The notes under the pieces: generated by a model
Database searches by the model: none
The model's input: the letters and a program-made list of their open reading frames with translations, nothing else
Told to the model about the DNA's origin: nothing
Position numbers and translations under genes: made by a program
Source of the DNA: Burkholderiales bacterium
Lineage (GTDB): Bacteria; Pseudomonadota; Gammaproteobacteria; Burkholderiales; SG8-41
NCBI GenBank assembly: GCA_005800795.1
Contig: SYEN01000452.1
Coordinates: 1-13,595, forward strand
DNA: 13,595 nt
Direction: 5' to 3'
Part shown: piece after piece, positions 5,987 to 12,809 of the stretch
Layout of the letters: each line of letters starts with the position of its first letter
Position numbering within the stretch: the stretch's first letter is position 1

Positions 5987-7090
5987 ATGTTTTTTACCTG
6001 TTCATCGCACGGTCGCACGCGCTCAGCCGCTGCCGCCAAATCCCCCAGCCGGAAATTCGTGAAACGGCCCAAAGGCGCGAAGAAAACGCTTTCGGTCGAT
6101 TTACATTGCCACGTGCACGTGCCCGAGGCGGACGCCATCGCCAAACAAACCGCGATGCCGGCGCGCGATCCGGTGATACAGCACGGCAGCCAGCGCAGTG
6201 CCGACCGCCAGAAGGAGCAGTGGCAGCAAATTCATCACAAGGCCACGTCCACCGACGCGCGCCTCGCGGAAATGGACAAGATGGGCATCGACGTGCAGGC
6301 GATTTCAACCTCGCCCAGCCACTACAACTACCGCATCGAACCGGAACTCAATCGTCAGGCGTCGCGCGTGGTGAACGAGCGGTTGGCGGAAATCGTGGCT
6401 TCACACCCGGATCGTTTCGTGGCGCTGGGCACCGTGCCGATGCAGGATCCGCAAATGGCCGTGGCGGAACTGGAATACTGCATGAAGAAACTCGGCTTTC
6501 GCGGGCTGGAGCTCGGTACCAACGTCGGTAAAACCGAAATTGCCGATCCGAAGTACGAAAAACTGTGGGCGAAAGCGCAGGAACTCGGCGCGGTGATTTT
6601 TCTGCACCCCAGCGGCTTTACCGACACCAGTCGCATGAAGGAACACTTTCTCACCAACGTCATCGGCAACCCGCTCGACACTACGATGGCCATCGCGCAC
6701 ATCGTCTACGGCGGCATTCTTGAACGCTATCCGAAGCTCAAAATCGTCGCCGCGCACGGCGGCGGCTACATGGGCCACTACCCCGCGCGCATGGATCACG
6801 CCTACCGCGTGCGCCCCGAGTGCCACGACCACATCACGCGGCCGCCATCGTATTACATGAAGAAAATTTACTACGACACCATGGTGTTCGGCGAAGCGCA
6901 ACTCGAACATCTGGTCAAGCTGTGGGGCGAAAGTCACGTCGTCATCGGTACCGACTACCCCTACGACATGGGCTACTACAAGCCGGTGGATTTCATCGAG
7001 CGCACAAAATCACTCACGCGCAAACAGAAGGACGCGATCATCGGCGGCAACGCGGCGAAGCTGCTGGGACTGAAGGTGCCAAAGCGGTAG
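5987..7090 (+). CDS. Metal-dependent amidohydrolase, ACMSD-type decarboxylase/hydrolase family
   Basis: The family (amidohydrolase 2) includes 2-amino-3-carboxymuconate semialdehyde decarboxylase and related zinc or manganese enzymes that remove CO2 from aromatic or unsaturated acids. The 367-residue TIM-barrel protein has the expected metal ligands and catalytic residues in order: HCH (His40, His42) after the first strand, His207 in FLHPSG, His257 in AAHGGGYMGHYPARMDHA, and Asp323 in GTDYPYD. I chose ATG 5987 because GAGGAG lies 4 nt upstream; an in-frame GTG at 5975 overlaps that site. The first 36 residues, rich in Ser, Ala, Arg and Lys, form an extension, since in typical ACMSD proteins the HxH lies within the first dozen residues. 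It is co-transcribed with the Bug gene. The exact reaction cannot be told from sequence. Confidence 0.9.
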   Translation: MFFTCSSHGRTRSAAAAKSPSRKFVKRPKGAKKTLSVDLHCHVHVPEADAIAKQTAMPARDPVIQHGSQRSADRQKEQWQQIHHKATSTDARLAEMDKMGIDVQAISTSPSHYNYRIEPELNRQASRVVNERLAEIVASHPDRFVALGTVPMQDPQMAVAELEYCMKKLGFRGLELGTNVGKTEIADPKYEKLWAKAQELGAVIFLHPSGFTDTSRMKEHFLTNVIGNPLDTTMAIAHIVYGGILERYPKLKIVAAHGGGYMGHYPARMDHAYRVRPECHDHITRPPSYYMKKIYYDTMVFGEAQLEHLVKLWGESHVVIGTDYPYDMGYYKPVDFIERTKSLTRKQKDAIIGGNAAKLLGLKVPKR

Positions 7091-7105
7091 TCGCGTGAGC
7101 GGCTA

Positions 7106-7468
7106 TTAGTCCTGATTGTCCCGGTGCGTAATTCGCACCGGCGAAGCATGCACGCCATAAGACCGCATCACCGTCTGCCCGGTATTGCGAAAGCCATGCT
7201 TGGTGTTCGGCGGGGCGACGATGGTTGAGCCGGGGCCGATGGCCTTCGGCCCACCTTCGCCTTCGACCCATGCCTCGCCTGTGCCGTCGATCACGGTGAC
7301 GACTTCCACGTAGGGGTGCGAGTGCGTGCCGGTGGAATAACCGGGCGGCGATGTCTGAATGCCGATGCGCACCGGCGTGGAACCGGCCTCGTCGCCGACG
7401 ATGGTCTGGTAGGTGCGGCCAGTATCAAAGGTTTCTATTTTGACGGCTTCGAGAGGAATGATCGGCAT
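7106..7468 (-). CDS. Single-domain cupin protein
   Basis: The 120-residue protein is one small beta-barrel with both cupin motifs: GTHSHPYVEVVTVIDGTG near residues 47-64 (motif 1: the two histidines and the glutamate that bind metal) and PPNTKHGFRNTG near 87-98 (motif 2, third histidine). Such cupins are isomerases, dioxygenases, lyases or simple ligand-binding proteins, and the sequence does not say which. It has no signal peptide and no DNA-binding domain, so it is probably a cytoplasmic enzyme or accessory factor. It converges on the amidohydrolase gene with 15 bp between stops and is divergent from the enolase-superfamily gene. Its ribosome site is weak. Confidence 0.85.
   Translation of the reverse strand: MPIIPLEAVKIETFDTGRTYQTIVGDEAGSTPVRIGIQTSPPGYSTGTHSHPYVEVVTVIDGTGEAWVEGEGGPKAIGPGSTIVAPPNTKHGFRNTGQTVMRSYGVHASPVRITHRDNQD
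7121..7141. repeat. Perfect inverted repeat at the end of two convergent genes
   Basis: CCGGTGCG (7121-7128) and CGCACCGG (7134-7141) form an 8-bp perfect stem with loop TAATT, 30 nt past the amidohydrolase stop and inside the last codons of the cupin gene. There is no T-run on either side, so it is not a typical intrinsic terminator, but it could protect the 3' end of the operon message or slow polymerase between convergent genes. Confidence 0.4.
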
Positions 7469-7564
7469 GGCTGGCCACCGTTTCGGGGTTGTCGCAATGT
7501 GTCGCTACGTGCAGTGTATCTCGAATGGCGGCAGGATGAAAAACGTGGCCACCTTCGCGTATTT

Positions 7565-7573
7565 TGCTATACT
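7565..7573 (+). promoter_or_regulatory. Extended -10 promoter element of the enolase-superfamily gene
   Basis: TGCTATACT at 7565-7573 is an extended -10 element (TG, one base, TATACT). No good -35 is found at the usual distance, as is common for extended -10 promoters. The start site would be near 7580, directly before the strong AGGAGG (7581-7586) that serves the ATG at 7595, giving a leader of only about 15 nt. Confidence 0.5.
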
Positions 7574-7594
7574 GCAGCGCAGGAGGACACTGCC

Positions 7595-8698
7595 ATGAAA
7601 ATCACCCGCGTCGAAGCCTTTCAGGTCGCCTGGTCGCCCAATGAAAAACCGCAGCAGCACAGCGCCTTCGTGCTGGTGCATACCGATGACGGGGTTACCG
7701 GCATCGGCGAGGCCTCACCCATGCAGGGTGGCCGCGCGTCGCTGGGGATGATTCGCGACGACATTGCGCCGCTGCTGATCGGGCGCGATCCGCTGGATCA
7801 CGCGGTGCTGCTGGATCAAGCGCTGCATACGCTGGTCAAACTCGGCCCCGAAGGCGCGCTGACCAGTGCGCTGGCCGCGCTGGATATCGCGCTATGGGAT
7901 ATCAAGGGCAAGTTGACCGGGTTGCCGATCTACAAGCTGATCGGCGGGGCGTGGAAGACGGCGCTGCCTTTTTACGCGTCCATCGGCGGCAACGGCGAGC
8001 GCACGGTCGGTGAGGTGTGTGCCGTGGTCGAGCAACGGCTGAAGGACAAACCCGCCGCGGTGAAAATACGCTTCGACAACAACCGCACACAACTGGATGC
8101 CGACATCCCCGGCGATTTTGCCAAGGCGAAAGCCGTGCGCAAGCTGGTGGGCGAAGGCTTTCCGCTCGCGTTCGATGCGAACAATTGCTATTCGATTGGC
8201 GGCGCGATTCGCATGGGCCGCGCGCTTGAGGAATTGGGCTACTGGTGGTTTGAAGAACCGGTGCAGCACTATCACGTCAAGGCGATGGGCGAGGTCGCGC
8301 AACGGCTGTCGATCACCGTGTCGGCGGGCGAGCAAACCTACACGCTAGCCGGCCTTGCCGATTTGATCAGCGCCGGCGTGCGCATGGTGCAACCGGACAT
8401 CGTAAAAATGGGCGGCATCACGGGCCTGTTGCGCTGTGCCGCGTTGGCGCATGCGCACGGCGTCGAGCTGGTGCCACATCAAACGCAGCCAATGATCGGC
8501 CATACCGCAAGCCTGCACGTGATGGCGTCGTTGCTGCAAAACACCAAGCCGGCGGAGTGGAATGACCCGAGCACGCGTACGCATGCGGTGTTTGAAAATC
8601 CGCCGCTGCCGGTGCAGGGGTTGTTTCATTTGTCCGATGCGCCGGGGTTGGGGCTGCGGCTCAACGCGGCGGAGCTGGCAAAGCGGCGCGTGCAATAA
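7595..8698 (+). CDS. Mandelate racemase / muconate lactonizing enzyme family protein (enolase superfamily)
   Basis: Enolase-superfamily enzymes remove a proton next to a carboxylate, leading to racemisation or dehydration of hydroxy acids and sugar acids. The 367-residue product has the N-terminal capping domain (1-125) and the barrel with metal ligands Asp194 (FDANN), Glu220 or Glu221 (FEEP) and Glu246 (GEQ). The mandelate-racemase-type Asp-His dyad is present (Asp268 in QPDIVK, His295 in LVPHQ), as is a late glutamate (Glu321) matching the racemase's Glu317. The second barrel strand carries K157-I-R159 where mandelate racemase has KxK. The start at 7595 has a strong AGGAGG 8 nt upstream. 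It probably acts on an acid sugar or alpha-hydroxy acid; dehydratase seems likelier than racemase, but that is inference. The cupin is its divergent neighbour. Confidence 0.93.
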   Translation: MKITRVEAFQVAWSPNEKPQQHSAFVLVHTDDGVTGIGEASPMQGGRASLGMIRDDIAPLLIGRDPLDHAVLLDQALHTLVKLGPEGALTSALAALDIALWDIKGKLTGLPIYKLIGGAWKTALPFYASIGGNGERTVGEVCAVVEQRLKDKPAAVKIRFDNNRTQLDADIPGDFAKAKAVRKLVGEGFPLAFDANNCYSIGGAIRMGRALEELGYWWFEEPVQHYHVKAMGEVAQRLSITVSAGEQTYTLAGLADLISAGVRMVQPDIVKMGGITGLLRCAALAHAHGVELVPHQTQPMIGHTASLHVMASLLQNTKPAEWNDPSTRTHAVFENPPLPVQGLFHLSDAPGLGLRLNAAELAKRRVQ

Positions 8699-8761
8699 AT
8701 AAAAAACTTAATTAAATCAATTAATACAAATTTCTCGTCATGCGGCATCTCGAGCCCACGC
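8699..8761. other. Short AT-rich convergent gap
   Basis: The 63 bp between the enolase-superfamily gene and the broken Bug gene begin with a stretch almost free of G and C (AATAAAAAACTTAATTAAAT), in contrast with the GC-rich genes around it. TTAATT and AATTAA form a short inverted repeat, but there is no GC-rich stem, so I cannot name a terminator. Confidence 0.3.
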
Positions 8762-9718
8762 TCAATCCGCGCGCGCGCCGGTGGCCTTGACCACCCTGCC
8801 CCACTTGGCGATTTCGCTGCAGATGTGTGCGCCGAACTGTTCCGGATTGAGCACGGTTTGCTCGAAATCGTTGGTGTCCATTTTTTCGCGGGTGGCGCGA
8901 TCCTGCAAAATCAGTGCGCTTTCCTTGTAAAGCCGCGCGATGATGTCCGGCGAAGTTTTTGCCGGCGCGACGATGCCGTACTACACACTTGCTTCGTAAC
9001 CGGCCACGCCTGATTCAGCGATGGTCGGCAGATCCGGCAGCTTGGTGATGCGCTTGGCACTCGAAATCGCCAGTGCCATCAGGCGACCGGCCTTCACCAG
9101 CGGCATCGCGCCGGGCGTGGAGGCAAACGACAGTTGTATCTGCCCGGCCACCAGATCGGTGTTGGCGGGTGTCGCGGCTTTGTACGGCACGAACACCATT
9201 TGCACGCCCGCCATACTCTTGAACAGCTCGGTCGCCAGATGCGCGGCATTGCCCGGCACCGCACCGAAATTCAGTTGATCGGGGCGCGCTTTCGTTAAGG
9301 CGATCAACTGCTTGATGTTGCTCACCGGCAACGACGGATGCACCACCACCGCAAACGGCGCCGATGCCGCCAGTATCACCGGAGCAAAATCACACAGCGG
9401 GTCGTAACCGAGCTTCGGATAGAGGCTGATGTTGATCGACATCGGCCCCGACGTACCCATGAACAGCGTGTAGCCGTCGGGGGCCGATTTGGCGACCATT
9501 TCCGCGCCGATATTGCCACCGGCGCCCGGGCGATTTTCGACGACCACTTGTTGGCTGAGCTTTTCGCTCAGCGGCTGCGCGATGAGGCGCGCGAGGATGT
9601 CGGTCGGCCCCCCCGCCACCAGCGGCACGACCAAACGTAGGGTTTTTGCGGGGTAGTGTTGTTGGGCGTAGGCAGAGCTGACAGCCACCAGCAAGAGTGC
9701 AATTGCAATGTGAACCAT
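8762..9718 (-). pseudogene. Bug/TctC-family substrate-binding protein with an in-frame TAG
   Basis: The reading frame from ATG 9718 (AAGGA about 5 nt upstream) encodes a signal peptide (residues 1-18, cut near AYA/QQHY) and the usual Bug landmarks: TLRLVVPLVAGGPTD, VVVENRPGAGGNIGAE, APDGYTLFMG and LPDLPTIAESGVAGYEASV. At codon 246 (8981-8983) a TAG interrupts it. The same frame continues without further stop for 72 codons (YGIVAPAKTSP onward, AKWGRVVKATGARAD at the end) to a TGA at 8762-8764, giving the family's normal length of about 318 codons. The interrupted position is the conserved Trp of the G-W-Y-G segment seen in the intact copy at 4986-5957, so one G-to-A change (TGG to TAG) explains it. 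The 245-residue product would lack the last part of the C-terminal lobe and is probably inactive. A sequencing error cannot be excluded. It is the last gene of the minus-strand operon. Confidence 0.85.
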
Positions 9719-9817
9719 GATTTTCCTTAGTGCCAATTCGCAACGTAAATGAAAATAAAAAGCCTGGGTGGTCACTTCCGCGTAGAGGGGTGTAAAAGTC
9801 CCTCGCGCAATTAACAA

Positions 9818-11924
9818 TTAATCCAGTTCGAAAATTACAATCTCATGATCCACCAGTTTCGGCACAGTCACCTTGACCGTGCCGCTGATCATTGACAGCG
9901 GCAGCGGCGCCTCGTTACTCGCCAGCCGCACTGACTTGACGCGCTGCCCGGCAGGCGGCCGCAGCCGCACCACGATATCGCGAACCTCCACCAGATTGCG
10001 TCCTGGATGCCACCACCCGTTGTTGAGCGGTTTGTCGATGGGCAGGTTGATTAAATGCGCCAGCGTGCGGCTGGGTTGGCCCATGAGGGTGACATCCACA
10101 TAGTCGGGCGCATCGACCTCCAGCGCCATGGGCTCGCCCAGCGCCCAGCGCACCGCGTTCGCCAGCACGCGGCCAAGATCAGGAAAACCATAGTGGTAAT
10201 ACACGCCCTCCATCGTGTTGGCGAAATACACGACGCGGTCCTTCCCACAGGCGCCGTGAACCACCACCGGGATGTCAGTGGTCTCGCGCACCGCGCTGTA
10301 TTCGGGAATGCTGATGGTGGCGCCGTCGTGCGCGATCACTGGCGGAATCAGCGTCAGCGGCACTGCGTGCGCCGTTTTTACCACGATCAGCGCACCTTCA
10401 TTGGGGATCAAATCCGTGTCGCCTATGCCTGCCAGCAACGGGTCATCGCGCACTTCCAGTTTGGCGTAGGAGGATTTGAGTCCTTCGCGTTTGCCCGTGC
10501 GGGTGATGCCGAGCAGGGCGTCGAACGCGGGCGTTGCGCGCAGATTCCCGTTGACATCGCACAGGCCGGTCTCGAAACCAGCCATCACTCCGCCGCCGGC
10601 TTTCGCGTATTGCTCCAGCGCCGCCGCTGCCGCGTCTGCCACGCATGCCAGATTGGAAATAACCACCGCGCCGTACCGCGCCAGCCGTTCCGGCGAAATA
10701 AGCTTGTCGGATATCACGTCAAACGGAATGTGCGCCTCCTGCAACGCGAGGTACCAGCCGCGAATGAAATCGAGATAACGCTGCTGCGGTTTCTCGCGGC
10801 CATGGTTGTCCTGCGTGTGGCGCGACAGCACCAGCACCACGCGCGCCTGTGACTGCGCGCCATCAAGATATTTTTCCCAACGTTCAAGACGCTGAAAAAC
10901 CTCTTTCATCGGCGCGAGACTGCGGCGGTCAAACAACTCAGAGTAACCGCCGTTGATGTGCAGCCACGGACTCACGCCATTGGCCACTTGCTGCGCGATC
11001 CAGGGCCGGTTTTCCGCTTCGGGCGCGGCGTACAGCCGCCACCACGGATAAAAATAGCTCACCGTCATCCAGCGTGGCTTCTCCAGCGCGAGCGTGGCCA
11101 GATACTGCTTGTATGCCCGGCCAGAAGGGCGCGGTGTGTCGGCGCTGGCATTCGAACGTCGGAATATCCTGATGCGCGAGCCAGTAGTCGATATCCCAAC
11201 CGCCAGGGCGTATGGTTTCCAGCGACTCCATCAATTGCACGGCGGCAATAAACACCGCATCCGGTTTCACCGCATGAATTTCGCGATGCATCAGCGCCAC
11301 CCAATCGGCAATGCGCCGGTAGCGCCATTCGTTGTAGTGCCGCCAGACGGGATCGTCCCAGTTTTCCTTGCGTGGTATGGCCTGTCCGGACTCGGCCTTG
11401 AACATCGCTTCACAGGTGGCGCAATAACACACGCCGGTTTCCCACGCGGCGAACTTGCCCTGGTTGTTCCAGATGCCGTCGGCGTCGTAGCGTTGCAGGA
11501 TTTCGCGCACCACTTCAACCATGCGCGTGCGGTAATAACCCGCGTTGGGGCAGGTCACGTAGTGCTCGCTCACCTCGCAAAAGTTGCCGTTACTATCGCG
11601 GCTGAACCATTCCGGGTGCTCGGCGGCCAGTGATTTCGGTGCGCAACTCGGATCAATACGCGCCAGCACGCGCAGGTTTTCCCGATGCGCGACGGGGATC
11701 ACTTCCGCCAGCAGATCGCGCCCGCCCAGGCCATTCGACAGGCGATGCCCGACAATCTTCGTTTGATAAAACGCCACAATGCCGCCGCCGCTGAGACAAA
11801 ATGCGGTGGCGCGATAGTCCTTCGCCGCCGCGACCAGCGCTTCGGCGTCGACCTTCGGTTCGTCGCCTTCGCGCAAGTTCAGCAACAGCACGCGGTGCGG
11901 GCCGCCATACCACGGGTTAGCCAA
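9818..11924 (-). pseudogene. Glycosidase-like protein (GHL6-type barrel plus beta-galactosidase trimerisation-like domain), frameshifted
   Basis: Two overlapping frames together make one protein of about 701 residues. The first (11924 to about 11118) encodes a TIM-barrel like hypothetical glycosyl hydrolase family GHL6: LLLNLREGD near the N-terminus, FCLSGGGIVAFYQTK at 42-56, EHPEWF at 102-107, YDADGIWNNQG at 146-156 with candidate acidic residues, and CYCATC at 166-171. The second continues AYKQYLATLALEKPRWMTVSY to a C-terminal part with a GATase-like fold (VVISNLACV, AKAGGGVMAGFETG) typical of the beta-galactosidase trimerisation domain. One extra G in the GGG at 11118-11116 (complement) explains the break: removing it joins TAPFWP directly to AYKQYL. 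The start is a TTG at 11924, since TGA lies four codons upstream and no ATG fits. No signal peptide, so probably a cytoplasmic sugar-processing enzyme. Either a recent mutation or a sequencing error. Confidence 0.8.
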
Positions 11925-11971
11925 TGGGATGCTTCAAAAAATAATCAATTAAAACAGATAGTTACAGTGCA

Positions 11972-12778
11972 TCAACCCCGATGCCGCGCAATAAAATCCA
12001 GCACCGCTCTGGCACAAGCCACAGGCTCGGTGGCGGCTACGTGATACGACTCGCCGGGTAGCACCAGCAGTTCCGAGTTCGCCATCTTCTGCTGCCACGC
12101 ACGCACCTTTTCCACCGGGTACAGCGGATTGTCCTGTGTGGTAATCACTTGCGCAGGACATTTAATGTTGAGCAAATCCTGCGTGATATCAACCTTGGGC
12201 ACCGCGCCGATAAAGCCCAACTGCGTGGACGCCGCCGTCTTGCCCATCAGCTGTATCCACCATTCGATGCCCGCCGGCGGAAAGGTCGCGCCCAGACGTT
12301 TAGCCATCGTTTCGCGCGCCCAGCCTTCAACGCCGGATTTCTCGATCAAGTTCACCCACGCGCGATACCGGTCGCCGCCGTCTTCCCCGCGCGTGGGGGA
12401 AGACAGCACCGTCACCGTCTTCACACGCGACGGGTGCCGCGCCGCCAGGTGCAGCGCCATGGTGCCGCCGACCTTGGCGCCCACCAGATAAAACGTGTCG
12501 ATGTTCAAGTGATCCATCACCGCAATAAAATCATCGGCGATGCGGTCGAGCGACCACGCATGATCGCGCGGCATGGGTGTGGATTTGCCAAAGCCGCGCA
12601 TGTCGGGCCGCACCACGCGATAGTCGCGCGTGAGCTCCGGCATCCAGCCGTACCACGCCGCGCCGCTTTCCGCATTGCCGTGCAGCAGCAAAATCGTTTC
12701 GTGTTCACGCCACGGCTCGGCGAAATCGGTGACTTCGTAATGCAGATTCAGATCCGGAGTGACTTTGATCGAGGGCAC
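11972..12778 (-). CDS. Alpha/beta hydrolase-fold protein with Lys in place of the nucleophile
   Basis: The 268-residue protein has the alpha/beta hydrolase core: LLLHGNAESG at 30-39 (oxyanion-hole HG), RPDMRGFGKS at 57-66, the nucleophile-elbow strand ending YLVGAKVGG at 97-105, the acid Asp216 in ITTQDNPLYP, and His246 in GESYHVA. The expected G-x-S-x-G reads G100-A-K102-V-G104, so the serine nucleophile is replaced by lysine while the Asp and His are kept. That could mean an inactive or binding role, or chemistry without a covalent serine intermediate. The sequence otherwise resembles 3-oxoadipate enol-lactonase or haloperoxidase-type relatives. ATG 12778 is preceded by AAGGA at 8 nt. It lies 31 bp after a Bug gene and 47 bp before the glycosidase-like gene, all on one strand. 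No signal peptide. Confidence 0.88.
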   Translation of the reverse strand: MPSIKVTPDLNLHYEVTDFAEPWREHETILLLHGNAESGAAWYGWMPELTRDYRVVRPDMRGFGKSTPMPRDHAWSLDRIADDFIAVMDHLNIDTFYLVGAKVGGTMALHLAARHPSRVKTVTVLSSPTRGEDGGDRYRAWVNLIEKSGVEGWARETMAKRLGATFPPAGIEWWIQLMGKTAASTQLGFIGAVPKVDITQDLLNIKCPAQVITTQDNPLYPVEKVRAWQQKMANSELLVLPGESYHVAATEPVACARAVLDFIARHRG

Positions 12779-12809
12779 GGAAATTTTCCTTTGTTAAACC
12801 GTTGCGGCG

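Noticed and set aside
8981..8983. TAG as a recoded codon (pyrrolysine or programmed read-through)
   Set aside because: The position is a conserved Trp in the family, and no supporting recoding signal or machinery is visible; a point mutation or error is simpler.
10055..10852. Open frame of 265 codons on the plus strand, antisense to the glycosidase-like gene
   Set aside because: The composition is shadow-like, with no ribosome site or domain; the minus strand carries recognisable domains here.
11116..11118. Programmed ribosomal frameshift in the glycosidase-like gene
   Set aside because: There is no slippery heptamer or obvious stimulatory site; a single extra G explains the break.
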